Part shown: positions 24,284 through 33,160 of the stretch, one piece after another
Layout: the number at the start of each line of letters is the position of its first letter
Position numbering within the stretch: position 1 is the first letter of the stretch
Source: Deltaproteobacteria bacterium
GTDB taxonomy: Bacteria > Desulfobacterota > Desulfobaccia > Desulfobaccales > 0-14-0-80-60-11
Direction of reading: 5' to 3'
Assembly: GCA_021813445.1 (NCBI GenBank)
Contig: JAKAKP010000047.1
Span: 1-39,379, forward strand
Length of the DNA stretch: 39,379 bases
The notes under the pieces: model-generated
What the model was told of the DNA's origin: nothing
The model's input: only the letters and a program-made list of their open reading frames with translations
Database searches by the model: none
Translations under genes and position numbers: made by a program

Positions 24284-24952
24284 ATGGAAATTCGCCAGCT
24301 GACCATAAACCTGGGGCCGGACCGGAAACTGCGGCTGGTCCTGGGGGTGCCACGCACCGCCACCCTGGACGGCATCCTGGTCCTGGCCCACGGGGCCAAC
24401 AACAACATGGATAATCCCCTAATCAAAGGGGTGCACGAGCGTCTGGCCCGGGAAGGGCTGGTGACCGTACGCTTCAATTTCCCTTATATCGAGGAGGGCC
24501 GGAAACACCCTGACCCGGACCCGGCGCTGGAGGGCGTCTTCCGCCTGGTGGTGGAGTACGTGGGGGAGATGGAGGAATTTAAGGGTCTGGAGATGTTCCT
24601 GGGGGGCAAATCCATGGGCGCCAGGATTGCGGCCCAGATCGTGGCCCAGGACGTGGGGGCCAATGGCCTGATTTTCCTGGGTTATCCTCTGCACGCCCCC
24701 GGCAAGCCGGAAAAGCTCCGGGATCAACCTCTCTACCAACTTCCTTGTCCGGCCTTGTTTATCGAAGGAGGCAGGGACCCCTTCTGCCACCTGGACCGCC
24801 TGGGCACGGTGCTGAGCCAGATGCCGGTGAGTGCCTGCGTCCACGTGCTGCCGGGGGTGGGGCATTCCTATGAGCCGCCGGGGGGCCACATGACCGCGGA
24901 GACCCTGGAGGAGGTCAACAGGGTTATTTTGGGGTGGCTGAATAGCTTGTAA
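24284..24952 (+). CDS. Alpha/beta hydrolase of the KANL3/Tex30 type
   Basis: The 222-residue protein has LVLAHGANNNMDNP (oxyanion region), FNFPYIEEGRKHPD, the nucleophile elbow GGKSMGAR with the presumed catalytic Ser, LFIEGGRDPF with the acidic residue, and a late GVGHSY with the His. This pattern matches the dienelactone-hydrolase-like KANL3/Tex30 domain family. GAGGG lies just before ATG 24284. The substrate is unknown. It stands alone, 120 bp before a response regulator. Confidence 0.85.
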   Translation: MEIRQLTINLGPDRKLRLVLGVPRTATLDGILVLAHGANNNMDNPLIKGVHERLAREGLVTVRFNFPYIEEGRKHPDPDPALEGVFRLVVEYVGEMEEFKGLEMFLGGKSMGARIAAQIVAQDVGANGLIFLGYPLHAPGKPEKLRDQPLYQLPCPALFIEGGRDPFCHLDRLGTVLSQMPVSACVHVLPGVGHSYEPPGGHMTAETLEEVNRVILGWLNSL

Positions 24953-25072
24953 AGACGGTTTTTAGTTTTCAGTTTTTAGTTTTTAATAAACTGAATGGTT
25001 AGTTGCGAAGCTGAAAACTGGAAGCTGAAAGACTGAGAACCAAAAACCAAAAACCAAAAACCAAAGACTTTT

Positions 25073-26440
25073 ATGAGCGTTATCTTAGTAGTCGACGACG
25101 ACGCTCCCACCCGGGAGGCGTTAGAATCCGGCCTGAAAAAAATGGGCCATGAGCTGCACACCGCGGGCACCGGGGTGGCGGCCCTGGACGAGGTGCGGCG
25201 TCACTCCGTGGACCTGGCCATCATTGACCTGAAGCTGCCGGACATGGAAGGCACGGAACTCTTCGGGGCCTTGCGCATCTTGAGGCCGGAGGCCATCGCC
25301 ATCATGATTTCCGGCCACGCCACGGTGGACGAAGCGGTGTCCGCGCTGAAAAGGGGAATTTACGACTTCATCACCAAAGATTTCCGCATGCACGAACTGC
25401 GCAAGGTGGTGACCAAGGCCCTGGAGACCCAGCAGCTCATCGTGGAAAACCAGCGCCTGCGCCAGGCCCTCCAGGACCGGGGCCCCACGGGCCGCCTCAT
25501 CGGCCGGGGCTCGGCTCTCCTCAAGGTTTTGCACGTGGTGAACCAGGTGGCGCCGTTGAAGAGCACGGTGCTGCTGTCCGGGGAAAGCGGGGTGGGCAAG
25601 GAACTGGTGGCCGAAGCCATCCATTACCAGAGCAGCCGCCGGGACAAGCCCCTGGTGAAACTCAACTGCGGAGCCCTGCCGGAAGGGCTCATTGAATCCG
25701 AGCTCTTCGGTCACGAGAAAGGGGCCTTCACCGGGGCCACGCAGCAGCGCAAAGGCCGGTTTGAACTGGCGGACGGGGGCACCATCTTCCTGGACGAAAT
25801 CAGCGAGATGCCCCCGGCCACTCAGGTGAAATTCCTGCGGGTCCTCCAGGAAGGGGAGTTCGAGAGGGTAGGGGGGACCCAGACCCTGAAGGTGGACGTG
25901 CGGGTCATCGCCGCCACCAACGTGGACCTGGAGGCCGCGGTGGCCGCGGGCCGTTTCCGCAAGGACCTCTTCTACCGCCTGAACGTCATCCACCTGCCCA
26001 TACCCGCGCTGCGGGAGCGGATAGAGGACATCTCCCTGCTGGCGCTGCACTTTTTGGATAAGTTCTGCCTGGAGAACGACCGCCCCGCCATGGGCTTCAG
26101 CCAGGAGGCCCTGGCCGCCCTGAAGAACTACTCCTGGCCGGGGAACGTGCGGGAATTGCAAAACGTGGTGGAGCGGGCCGTGGCCTTGTGCGAAGGCAAC
26201 ATGGTGCAACTGGCGGACCTGCCGGATGAAATCCGGCGCCATTCCCCCGCGGATGACCAGATCACCATCCCCGTGGGCTCCTCCATGGAGGAAATCGAGC
26301 GCCTGGCCATTCTCCAGACCCTGAAAAAGACCGGCGGCGACAAGGAGCTGGCGGCCCGGCTGTTGGGCATCGGTCTCGCCACCCTGTACCGCCGCCTGAA
26401 GGAGATGGAAGTAAAAGAGCCGGAGCCGGAGGAGAAGTGA
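25073..26440 (+). CDS. Orphan sigma-54 response regulator preceding agmatinase
   Basis: The 455 residues comprise a receiver domain (D8/D9/D10, phospho-acceptor D52 in IIDLKLP), an AAA+ domain (Walker A GESGVGKE 170-177, GAFTGA 217-222, TIFLDEISEMP) and a Fis-type helix-turn-helix (GDKELAARLLGIGLATLYRRL). The usual receiver Lys-Pro pair reads K102-D103, an unusual but tolerated change. No kinase adjoins it. The agmatinase start lies 1 nt after its stop codon, so they are co-transcribed. I did not see a convincing sigma-54 promoter nearby. Confidence 0.93.
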   Translation: MSVILVVDDDAPTREALESGLKKMGHELHTAGTGVAALDEVRRHSVDLAIIDLKLPDMEGTELFGALRILRPEAIAIMISGHATVDEAVSALKRGIYDFITKDFRMHELRKVVTKALETQQLIVENQRLRQALQDRGPTGRLIGRGSALLKVLHVVNQVAPLKSTVLLSGESGVGKELVAEAIHYQSSRRDKPLVKLNCGALPEGLIESELFGHEKGAFTGATQQRKGRFELADGGTIFLDEISEMPPATQVKFLRVLQEGEFERVGGTQTLKVDVRVIAATNVDLEAAVAAGRFRKDLFYRLNVIHLPIPALRERIEDISLLALHFLDKFCLENDRPAMGFSQEALAALKNYSWPGNVRELQNVVERAVALCEGNMVQLADLPDEIRRHSPADDQITIPVGSSMEEIERLAILQTLKKTGGDKELAARLLGIGLATLYRRLKEMEVKEPEPEEK

Positions 26441-26441
26441 G

Positions 26442-27314
26442 ATGTCCCTGAATTTCCTGGACCTGAAGTATCTGCCGGTGTCGGAGGCGGAAGCCATAGT
26501 TTTGCCCATCCCCTATGAAGCCACCACCACCTATGGCGCGGGCACCCGGGAGGGGCCGGAGGCGATTCTCTCTGCGTCCCGGCAGGTGGAGCTGTGGGAT
26601 GAAGAGCATAATTGGGACCCCAGCCAGAAGATCAAGCTGACCACGGCCCTGCCCATGGGCCCGGAGGCCTCCGGCCCCCAGGCCATGCTGGACAAAATCC
26701 GCAGGCAGGTGCAGCCCTGGGCCTCCCAGGGGAAGCTGGTCGCCGCCCTGGGGGGCGAGCACACCGTCACCCTGGCCCTGGTGCAGGCGGTGCAGACCAA
26801 GTACCCGGATATGACGGTGGTGGCTCTGGACGCGCACGCCGACTTAAGAGAAGCCTACGAGGGGACAAAACTCTCCCACGCCTGCGTGCTGCGGCGGGTC
26901 TATGAATTGGGGCGGCCCCTCACCCTGCTGGGCACCCGCAGCTACTCCAAGGAAGAGGCCGATCTCCTGTGGGTGGCCCCCCGGATGAAGATGTTCAAGG
27001 CCGCGGAACTGCACACCCCTGAAGGCTGGGGACAGGCTATGGAACACTTGCAGCAAATTCCCGGGCCGGTGTATCTCAGCCTCGACCTGGACGTCCTGGA
27101 CCCGGGGGTCATGCCCGGGGTGGGCACGCCGGAGCCGGGGGGGCTCAGCTACCGGCAGGTCTTGACTATTATTTCCACCCTGGCCCAGCGAGGCCCCATC
27201 ATCGGCCTGGACCTGGTGGAACTGGCCCCCATTCCGGGGAACCGGGTGAGCGAATTTACCGCCGCCCGGATTTTGTATAAGGCGTTGGGGTATATTTATC
27301 GGTCGCGTCGGTAA
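26442..27314 (+). CDS. speB: Agmatinase (ureohydrolase family)
   Basis: The 290-residue enzyme has the ureohydrolase metal motifs GGEH (about 105-108), DAHADLR (about 129-135) and SLDLDVLDP (about 209-217), plus the C-terminal GLDLVELAP. Family members hydrolyse agmatine, arginine or related guanidines with two Mn ions. SpeB-like sequence and context favour agmatine to putrescine plus urea, although N1-aminopropylagmatine is also possible in bacteria that use that route. It is tightly linked to the upstream response regulator, and a deoxyhypusine-synthase-like gene follows at 27593. Confidence 0.87.
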   Translation: MSLNFLDLKYLPVSEAEAIVLPIPYEATTTYGAGTREGPEAILSASRQVELWDEEHNWDPSQKIKLTTALPMGPEASGPQAMLDKIRRQVQPWASQGKLVAALGGEHTVTLALVQAVQTKYPDMTVVALDAHADLREAYEGTKLSHACVLRRVYELGRPLTLLGTRSYSKEEADLLWVAPRMKMFKAAELHTPEGWGQAMEHLQQIPGPVYLSLDLDVLDPGVMPGVGTPEPGGLSYRQVLTIISTLAQRGPIIGLDLVELAPIPGNRVSEFTAARILYKALGYIYRSRR

Positions 27315-27457
27315 GCAGATTGAATAATGTGAGCAGTGAGCAGGAAAAGAGCCATTCCGTTTTCTGGTGACACTCAAAATCAGGGAAAATCTATACGGTT
27401 GGGCGTATTGCGCATCATTTTTGGCTAAAACCACGGTACGCTTAAAAGATGTTTAAT

Positions 27458-27517
27458 GTAGGGGCGAACCTTGTGTTCGCCCCAGACGTCAAGGGCGAAC
27501 ACAAGGTCCGCCCCTAC
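27458..27517. repeat. 25-bp-arm GTAGGGGCGAACC palindrome
   Basis: GTAGGGGCGAACCTTGTG TTCGCCC is mirrored, with one mismatch, by GGGCGAACACAAGG TCCGCCCCTAC across 10 bp. It lies between agmatinase and the DHS-like gene and would form a strong hairpin. The rest of the 278-bp gap shows only GAAAACGG units. Confidence 0.7.
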
Positions 27518-27592
27518 GGGAAAAATCCCTTCGATATGGGTAGGGTTTAAAACGATAAGGCCTTAAGCGAAAACGGAAAACGGGTATTTAAA

Positions 27593-28663
27593 ATGAGACG
27601 CAAATTTGAAGACTTTCATGATGGGGCCAAAGACGGGCTGGAGCCTTTGGCGCCTTTGGATTTGAATAGCATCCAGGATTTTGACGAGCTGCTCCGGGCC
27701 ATGGGCCGCACCGCGTTCGGGGGCCGGACCCTGGGGGAAGCCGCGGACGTACTCACGGCCATGGTGCAGGAGCGGGACTTGACCATCATCGGCACCTTTT
27801 CCGGGGCCATGAGTGTGGCCAAGATGGGGCTGATGATCTGCGAGATGATCGACCGGGGCTGGCTGCAGGCGGTCATCACCACCGGGGCGCTGGTGGCCCA
27901 CGGCCTGATCGAGACCCTGGGGCGGGCCCATTACAAGTGCCCCAAGGACCGGGATGACCGGGAGTTGTACCAGCAGGGCTACAACCGCATCTACGACACC
28001 CTGGAGATGGAGGCCAACCTGGACTACGCCGAGGAGGTCTTCCGGGAGGTCTTGCAGGCCCTGCCGCCGGACCAGGTCTGGTGCTCGTCCTCCCTGTGCC
28101 GGGAATTGGGCCGGTATCTGGCGGAGCATACGGACCAACCCGGGATTCTCCGGAACGCCTTTCTTAAAGACGTGCCGGTGTTTATCCCCGCGTTCACCGA
28201 CTCGGAACTGGGCCTGGACCTGGCGATCCAGATGACCAGAACCGCCTTGGCCGCAGATGCGCCCTTTCCCGCGGCCCTGACCCAATTGTCCCTGGCTTTC
28301 AATCCCTTCCTGGACCTCGGGGCCTATGCCCAGAAGGTGCTGGCCGCCAAAAAGCTGGGAATCTTTACGGTGGGGGGCGGCGTGCCCCGGAACTGGGCCC
28401 AGCAGGTAGGCCCTTACCTGGAGCTGCTGCATACCCGCCTCAACCTGGACCTGCCGGAACAGCGGTTCCAGTACGGCGTGCGCCTCTGCCCGGAGCCGGC
28501 CCAATGGGGGGGCCTGAGCGGCTGCACTTACAAGGAAGGGGTCTCCTGGGGGAAATTTTCCGCGCCGGAGGACGGGGGCCGCTTCGCGGAGGTCCTCTGC
28601 GACGCCACCATCGCCTGGCCGGTGTTGCTCAAGGCGGTGATGCAGCGGGTGGAGAAAAAGTAA
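27593..28663 (+). CDS. Deoxyhypusine-synthase-like protein
   Basis: The 356-residue protein matches the deoxyhypusine synthase fold: FSGAMSVAKMGLMICEMIDRGW, then ITTGALVAHGLIETLG, then GLSGCTYKEGVSWGKF near the C-terminus with the presumed catalytic Lys321 in the WGK motif. Bacterial DHS-like proteins cannot make hypusine on eIF5A. Several use spermidine or putrescine to make homospermidine or related polyamines. Placed 280 bp after agmatinase, a homospermidine-synthase-like or carboxyspermidine-type role is likely but unproven. No strong ribosome site precedes ATG 27593. Confidence 0.87.
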   Translation: MRRKFEDFHDGAKDGLEPLAPLDLNSIQDFDELLRAMGRTAFGGRTLGEAADVLTAMVQERDLTIIGTFSGAMSVAKMGLMICEMIDRGWLQAVITTGALVAHGLIETLGRAHYKCPKDRDDRELYQQGYNRIYDTLEMEANLDYAEEVFREVLQALPPDQVWCSSSLCRELGRYLAEHTDQPGILRNAFLKDVPVFIPAFTDSELGLDLAIQMTRTALAADAPFPAALTQLSLAFNPFLDLGAYAQKVLAAKKLGIFTVGGGVPRNWAQQVGPYLELLHTRLNLDLPEQRFQYGVRLCPEPAQWGGLSGCTYKEGVSWGKFSAPEDGGRFAEVLCDATIAWPVLLKAVMQRVEKK

Positions 28664-28684
28664 GTCTTTGGAGAAGAAAGAAAA

Positions 28685-28717
28685 ATATAGGGGGCGGGAA
28701 GGTTCCGCCCCCTATAT
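28685..28717. terminator. Strong hairpin after the DHS-like gene
   Basis: ATATAGGGGGCGG and CCGCCCCCTATAT are perfect 13-bp arms around 7 nt, just after the stop at 28663. No U tract follows on the + strand, but an AAAAA run precedes it. It would stop leftward transcription from 28953 better than rightward transcription. Confidence 0.65.
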
Positions 28718-28739
28718 CTGCTTTGGGGAAACCTGTTTC

Positions 28740-28939
28740 ATACCGAGTTGCAGGCAAACGGCAATTTTCTTGTAGGGGCGGACCCATGTGTCCGCCCTCA
28801 GCGAGCGTAAACACCTTTGCGTCCATAATTCTATAATCGGATTATTTCTAGGGACCGGGGGATTGTGTTTTTGCGAGCGCCTGGGGGCACACATGGGTGC
28901 CCCCCTACAAGTCCGCGCCGTTTGACTGCAACTCGGTAT
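28740..28939. repeat. 200-bp MITE-like palindrome with about 75-bp arms
   Basis: The left arm starts ATACCGAGTTGCAGGCAAAC and continues through TTGTAGGGGCGGACCCATGT to GAGCG and AAACAC. The right arm mirrors it, ending GTTTGACTGCAACTCGGTAT. The centre holds ATAATC-G-GATTAT. It has no open frame and lies between the DHS-like gene and a convergent phosphoesterase. It resembles a non-autonomous transposable element. Direct target duplications were not clearly seen. Confidence 0.7.
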
Positions 28940-28952
28940 CAATAGTTGCCAA

Positions 28953-30065
28953 TCACTCCAAGAGCAGCAGGGAGCTAGGAGAAGGCGTGCTATGGGGCGG
29001 AATGGTAAACTGGTCAATTAGTTGATAAGGGGCCGCGGTCCCGCCATAGCTCTTTACCGTCACGGTCCTGCCGTTGATATCGACGACACTGAAAAAATGT
29101 GTATCTTCAGCATTAAAGACATGCCAGGTATATCTGTTCACTGATGGGTCCCCGGTACTCGTGTGAGCCCCGCAGGTGCCGTTAAGCAGCTGAGTGACGT
29201 TGTTTTTCCATTGGATTGAGGGAGTAAGTTGAGGGTTGGGGGCGATGCTGCTGTTAATGTTCTTCCGGGAATAAAGATGGGTATGTCCGCACGCAAAAAA
29301 GTCTACGCGATATTTGTCCATGATGCTCCATAATTTTGTAAAGGTCGTATTTTGCTTTGATTGATCTCCAAATATCTGGTAATAGGGGGCATGCGCAAAG
29401 ACGAATTTATGGGTAGCCTTAGTCTTCTTCAGTTGATCCTCCAGCCAGGCTAACTGGGTGTCATCAAACCGGCCATGCAAGTCCGTGCTGGGTGCGTCCT
29501 TAGTGAGATAATAACAATCCAGGACCGCGAAGAAAGCGTCAGCTTTGGGCACTTCAAAGGAATAGACCAGTCTCTCATAACCGGACGGGCCGTTGCTGGG
29601 ATTGTCGGTATATTCCTTTTGGAATTCCTGTTGATTGTTGATATAAAAGTCTCCGACTTCTTCATTCTCGACATCGCTCGGGGCGTCGTCTCTATATAGT
29701 TCATGATTCCCCAGCACCGCGTATAATTTTATGCCGACGTCGGTTAGAGGCTTCATCACGTCCTTGAATTCCTTAAAAATATATTCTCCCCGGCCATGGG
29801 GGTGGGCATAGCCGCGACGGGCCTGGTCGCCGCCGTGGATCACCAATGCCGGCCGGGGAGATAGCGCCAGGATTTGAGCATTGATAGATTCTAAGACGGG
29901 TTTGTTGATGAGATCATCTTTATCATTGGTCCCCCGGGAGTCGGCCATAAAGATGAAACGTAAGGCCTCGCAATAGCCAGATGCTGGGGGGAGCGCGGCC
30001 GCGAGAATAGCGGCAGCTAACCAGAGAACCAAAATCGAGATGATTCTTTGGCCTTTAAGAATCAT
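28953..30065 (-). CDS. Secreted metallophosphoesterase, paralogue B
   Basis: After a signal peptide (about residues 1-30) the 370-residue protein shows the calcineurin-like metal motifs: FMADSRG, VIHGGDQAR, LGNHELY, FVFAHAPYY and ACGHTHLYS. It would hydrolyse phosphate esters or phosphodiesters outside the cytoplasm. The substrate is unknown. It is a close paralogue of the gene at 30079: both share QLAWL and DQLKKTKATHKFVFAHAPYY. GGAGGTAA precedes ATG 30065. Its last residues, PSSLLLLE, give an odd hydrophobic tail. Confidence 0.9.
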   Translation of the reverse strand: MILKGQRIISILVLWLAAAILAAALPPASGYCEALRFIFMADSRGTNDKDDLINKPVLESINAQILALSPRPALVIHGGDQARRGYAHPHGRGEYIFKEFKDVMKPLTDVGIKLYAVLGNHELYRDDAPSDVENEEVGDFYINNQQEFQKEYTDNPSNGPSGYERLVYSFEVPKADAFFAVLDCYYLTKDAPSTDLHGRFDDTQLAWLEDQLKKTKATHKFVFAHAPYYQIFGDQSKQNTTFTKLWSIMDKYRVDFFACGHTHLYSRKNINSSIAPNPQLTPSIQWKNNVTQLLNGTCGAHTSTGDPSVNRYTWHVFNAEDTHFFSVVDINGRTVTVKSYGGTAAPYQLIDQFTIPPHSTPSPSSLLLLE

Positions 30066-30078
30066 TGATTACCTCCGA

Positions 30079-31182
30079 TCAATCCAAGAGCAACAAGTAG
30101 TCAGGAGGGAGGGTGCCATGCGGAGGAATGGTAAACTGATCAATTAGTTGATAAGGTGCCGCGGTCCCGCCATAGCTCTTTACCTTCACGTTCCTGCCGT
30201 TAATATCAACCACACTGAAATAATACGTTTTGGCATCATTAAAGACATGCCAGGCACTTCTATCTACAGTGGGGGTGCCGGTATCCACCTCAGCGCCGCA
30301 AGTGCCGCTGAGGAGCTGCACCACTCTGTTTTTCCAGCTGACCGGCTTGGGAAGCTGCGGATCGGGGTTGATGCTGCTGTCGATGGTCTTGCGGGAATAA
30401 AGATGGATATGTCCGCAAGCAAAGAAGTCAACCCGATTTTCATCCAAGATTTTCCAAAGACTGGTAAAGGTGGTATTTTGCTTCGATTGCTCCCCGATTA
30501 TTTGGTAATAAGGCGCATGCGCAAAGACGAACTTGTGAGTGGCCTTGGTTTTCTTTAACTGGTCGCCCAGCCAGGCTAATTGGGTATCGTCAAAACGGCC
30601 GTGCAGGTCAGTGCCTGGTGCATCCTGGGCCAGATAATAACAATCCATAACCGCGAAGAAAGCGTCATTTTGGGGAGATTCAAAGGAATAGACGAGCCTC
30701 TCATAACCCGCCGGCCCGTTAGTGGGATTATCGGTAAATTCTTTCTGAAATTCCTGTTGATTCTCCAGGAAGAAGTCCCCGGTAATTTCCCCGTTTTCAG
30801 TGCCCCCTTCCCGATAGAGTTCGTGATTTCCGAGCACCGTATATAATTTTATCCCGGCATCCGTCAGGGGTTTCAGAGCGTCCTTAAATTTTTTAAAATT
30901 GTATTCTCCCCGACTATGGGGATGGGAATACCCATAGCGAGCCTGGTCGCCGCCGAAGATGACAAATGACGGTCGGGGAGACAACGCCAGGATTTGCTCG
31001 TCGATGGCCTTCAGAACGGTGGTGTCGATGAGATCGCTGGCAGAGTTCCCCCGGCAATCGGCCATAAAGACGAAGCGTAAGGTCTCGCAATGGCCGGAGA
31101 CGGTGGGGAGAGCGGCCGCGAGAACCGCGGCAACTGTCCATAGTATCCAAACCGCGATTATGCGTTTGCCTTTATAAATCAT
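30079..31182 (-). CDS. Secreted metallophosphoesterase, paralogue A
   Basis: The 367 residues have a signal peptide (IIAVWILWTVAAVLAAALP) and the same metal motifs as its neighbour: FMADCRG, VIFGGDQAR, LGNHELY, FVFAHAPYY and ACGHIHLYS. It lies only 13 bp before paralogue B in the same direction, so the pair is one operon and a tandem duplication. GGAGA precedes ATG 31182. The tail DYLLLLD parallels LLLLE in paralogue B. Substrate specificity may have diverged, because the acidic and polar loops differ. Confidence 0.9.
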   Translation of the reverse strand: MIYKGKRIIAVWILWTVAAVLAAALPTVSGHCETLRFVFMADCRGNSASDLIDTTVLKAIDEQILALSPRPSFVIFGGDQARYGYSHPHSRGEYNFKKFKDALKPLTDAGIKLYTVLGNHELYREGGTENGEITGDFFLENQQEFQKEFTDNPTNGPAGYERLVYSFESPQNDAFFAVMDCYYLAQDAPGTDLHGRFDDTQLAWLGDQLKKTKATHKFVFAHAPYYQIIGEQSKQNTTFTSLWKILDENRVDFFACGHIHLYSRKTIDSSINPDPQLPKPVSWKNRVVQLLSGTCGAEVDTGTPTVDRSAWHVFNDAKTYYFSVVDINGRNVKVKSYGGTAAPYQLIDQFTIPPHGTLPPDYLLLLD

Positions 31183-31328
31183 CGCTTTTCTCCAAGAATC
31201 GGGGTTTAGCTTCTTAAAGGCAATATGTATATGGCAGCAGGATACTGAAGGATGGTTTACAAAGCAATGATTATTCGCGGCCCAAGCTGCGCGTCCCTCT
31301 GCAACCAGTAGCCTTTATGGCAGAAAAA

Positions 31329-31973
31329 TTAATGATCCCCGTCTGACGCAGGCGGCAAACCGCAGGTGGCGCAGGTGCAAATCTTTCCTTCCTTGAGCTC
31401 GCCCCAGCCTTCCTTCAATAAGAACCCCACCACCACCAGGCCGATGAGGGGGTCCGCTTGCCAGAAGCCCCAGAAATAATTGAGGCCCAGGCCGACGAGG
31501 AGAGCCAGGGAGAGCCAGGCGCAGGCCAGGGTCTGCTTGGAGTCCGCCATCAGGCTGCGGCTGTGCAAAGCCTGGCCCGTGCGGTACTTGAGGAAATAGA
31601 GCCCCGGCATGACGATCAGGGAGGCGAGGGCCACGATGAGGCCCAGGAGGCTGGGGGCGGGGATGTCCCGGAAAAGCAGTTTTTTCAGGGATTCGTAAAG
31701 GACATAGGCCCCCAGGACCAGGAAGGTATAGCCCACGATATTGACGGCCCGGCGCTCGAGCCGTTCTTCCGCCGCCGGAGGCAATCCCGGGCGCTGGCGG
31801 AAACGCCAGATCATCACCCCCCCGGAGAGGGATTCCACCAGGCTGTCCAGGCCGAAGCCCACCAGGGCGATGGACCCGGCCAGGTAGCCGGCCAGGAGGG
31901 AGACCAGAGCTTCCAGGATATTGTAGCCCACCGAAAAAAATGATAAGAGGAGGGCTCTTTTTTGCAAATTCAT
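31329..31973 (-). CDS. CDF/TMEM163-type cation transporter, short form
   Basis: This 214-residue membrane protein has about five to six helices and the CDF-like regions SIALVGFGLDSLVESLSG and SRSLMADSKQTLACAW. Canonical CDF proteins use HxxxD pairs in TM2 and TM5. Here the TM5 motif is ADSKQT, typical of TMEM163-like relatives, and the cytoplasmic C-terminal domain is missing. The tail carries CTCATC, a possible metal site. It probably exports Zn or another divalent cation, but the substrate is uncertain. Confidence 0.78.
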   Translation of the reverse strand: MNLQKRALLLSFFSVGYNILEALVSLLAGYLAGSIALVGFGLDSLVESLSGGVMIWRFRQRPGLPPAAEERLERRAVNIVGYTFLVLGAYVLYESLKKLLFRDIPAPSLLGLIVALASLIVMPGLYFLKYRTGQALHSRSLMADSKQTLACAWLSLALLVGLGLNYFWGFWQADPLIGLVVVGFLLKEGWGELKEGKICTCATCGLPPASDGDH

Positions 31974-32178
31974 ACTTCATATTTTAACATTAATAAGCCC
32001 CTAAGTCTAACTTCCGCCGCATTTTCCCATCTAATTAGCAAAAGAGCCGGAATGATAGGCACTCTCTGCCAGGCATGGTTGCCCTGGTGGCTGGCGATAT
32101 CTACTTCGGATCTTTGCTTTGGTGGAGTAGAAGTATTAACCTTGACAAAATTTAAGGGAAAATCTTCTGGGAGGAAGC

Positions 32179-33075
32179 ATGAAAAAGATAGTTTTGGTCT
32201 TGGCGTTGGCCATTCTGATGGGGGGAGGTGCGGTTGCCGCCATGTCCGGGTCTGCTCAGGCGCAGGCGGTTTACCAGTATCCGCCTCCGCCCCCGAATAT
32301 TTACGCGACGCCGTGGGTGGGGCCGAATACGCCGTGGGTCTATTATAACGGCGACTGGTTCCTGAACGGCATTCTCTATTACTTTTTCGGTCCGAAATAC
32401 GGCTGGTGCCCGTATTACTCCTATGCACCCACTTATATCGTCAGACCTCCTGCCTGGTATGGGCCAAAGTGGAATTCCTGGTATCAGGGCCATCCCCATT
32501 ATTGGGATGGCTTTCATCGGGCGTACCCCTATTGGCGTAATCACCACCAAGGGTATCGTTATGACCGGCGGTTTTATGAACAACACCACCATGGCCAGGG
32601 AGCCGGGTGGCACAAAGGATTCCGCACGGGCGGGCCGCCGCCAGCCCGCCCCGGGGGGTGGGGACCGGCCCCTGGTCATATTACCCCGCCGCCGGGTCCT
32701 AAACCAGGTCCAGGTCACGGAGGTCAGGGGCCAGTGGGACCTAAACCAGGCTTGCCTTATGGGGGGCCTCCGGTTGGTCATATACAGGGCCCTGGTCATG
32801 GTGGGCCTCCTCCGGGGCAGGCTCCGGGTCACGGCCCAGGGGCTCCTGCTGGGGGACAGAGACCCGGTTCCGGCTTCGGAGCCCCGGCTTCAGGTCAGAG
32901 GACTGGCCCGGGGCGCGTGGCTCCGCCAGCGGGGGGACAGCCTGGTTCCGGCCATGGGGGGCCGCCTCCGGGCGGCAGACCCGCGGGGCCGGCCCCCAAG
33001 TCTGCGCCTCAGTCTAAACCCGCACAGACAGCGCCTGCTGGTCCCCAATCCGGGATGGGCGGTCCAATGAGGTAA
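32179..33075 (+). CDS. Exported Pro/Gly-rich, aromatic-rich low-complexity protein
   Basis: A clear signal peptide (MKKIVLVLALAILMGGG to AQA) is followed by a Tyr/Trp/His-rich segment (about residues 30-150, such as WFLNGILYYFFGPKYGW) and then a long Gly-Pro-His-rich tail of GPGHGGPPPG-like repeats. No enzyme domain is seen. It may be a matrix, surface or metal-binding protein. GGGAGGAAG precedes ATG 32179. Composition differs sharply from neighbouring genes. Confidence 0.8.
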   Translation: MKKIVLVLALAILMGGGAVAAMSGSAQAQAVYQYPPPPPNIYATPWVGPNTPWVYYNGDWFLNGILYYFFGPKYGWCPYYSYAPTYIVRPPAWYGPKWNSWYQGHPHYWDGFHRAYPYWRNHHQGYRYDRRFYEQHHHGQGAGWHKGFRTGGPPPARPGGWGPAPGHITPPPGPKPGPGHGGQGPVGPKPGLPYGGPPVGHIQGPGHGGPPPGQAPGHGPGAPAGGQRPGSGFGAPASGQRTGPGRVAPPAGGQPGSGHGGPPPGGRPAGPAPKSAPQSKPAQTAPAGPQSGMGGPMR

Positions 33076-33160
33076 GACCTTAGTTTCAGAGGCAGAGTTT
33101 CATCTCTGCGCCCTCAGCGCCTCTGCAGTGGAAAACGGTTCACCGGGGAGGCGCTGGGGG

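Noticed and set aside
25121-26509. Long leftward open frame opposite the orphan response regulator
   Set aside because: The plus-strand protein has every expected catalytic motif, while this one has His/Gln-rich shadow composition only.
28953-30065. PEP-CTERM sorting signal at the phosphoesterase tail
   Set aside because: PSSLLLLE has the start of such a motif but no following membrane helix or basic end, and shifting the frame does not restore one.
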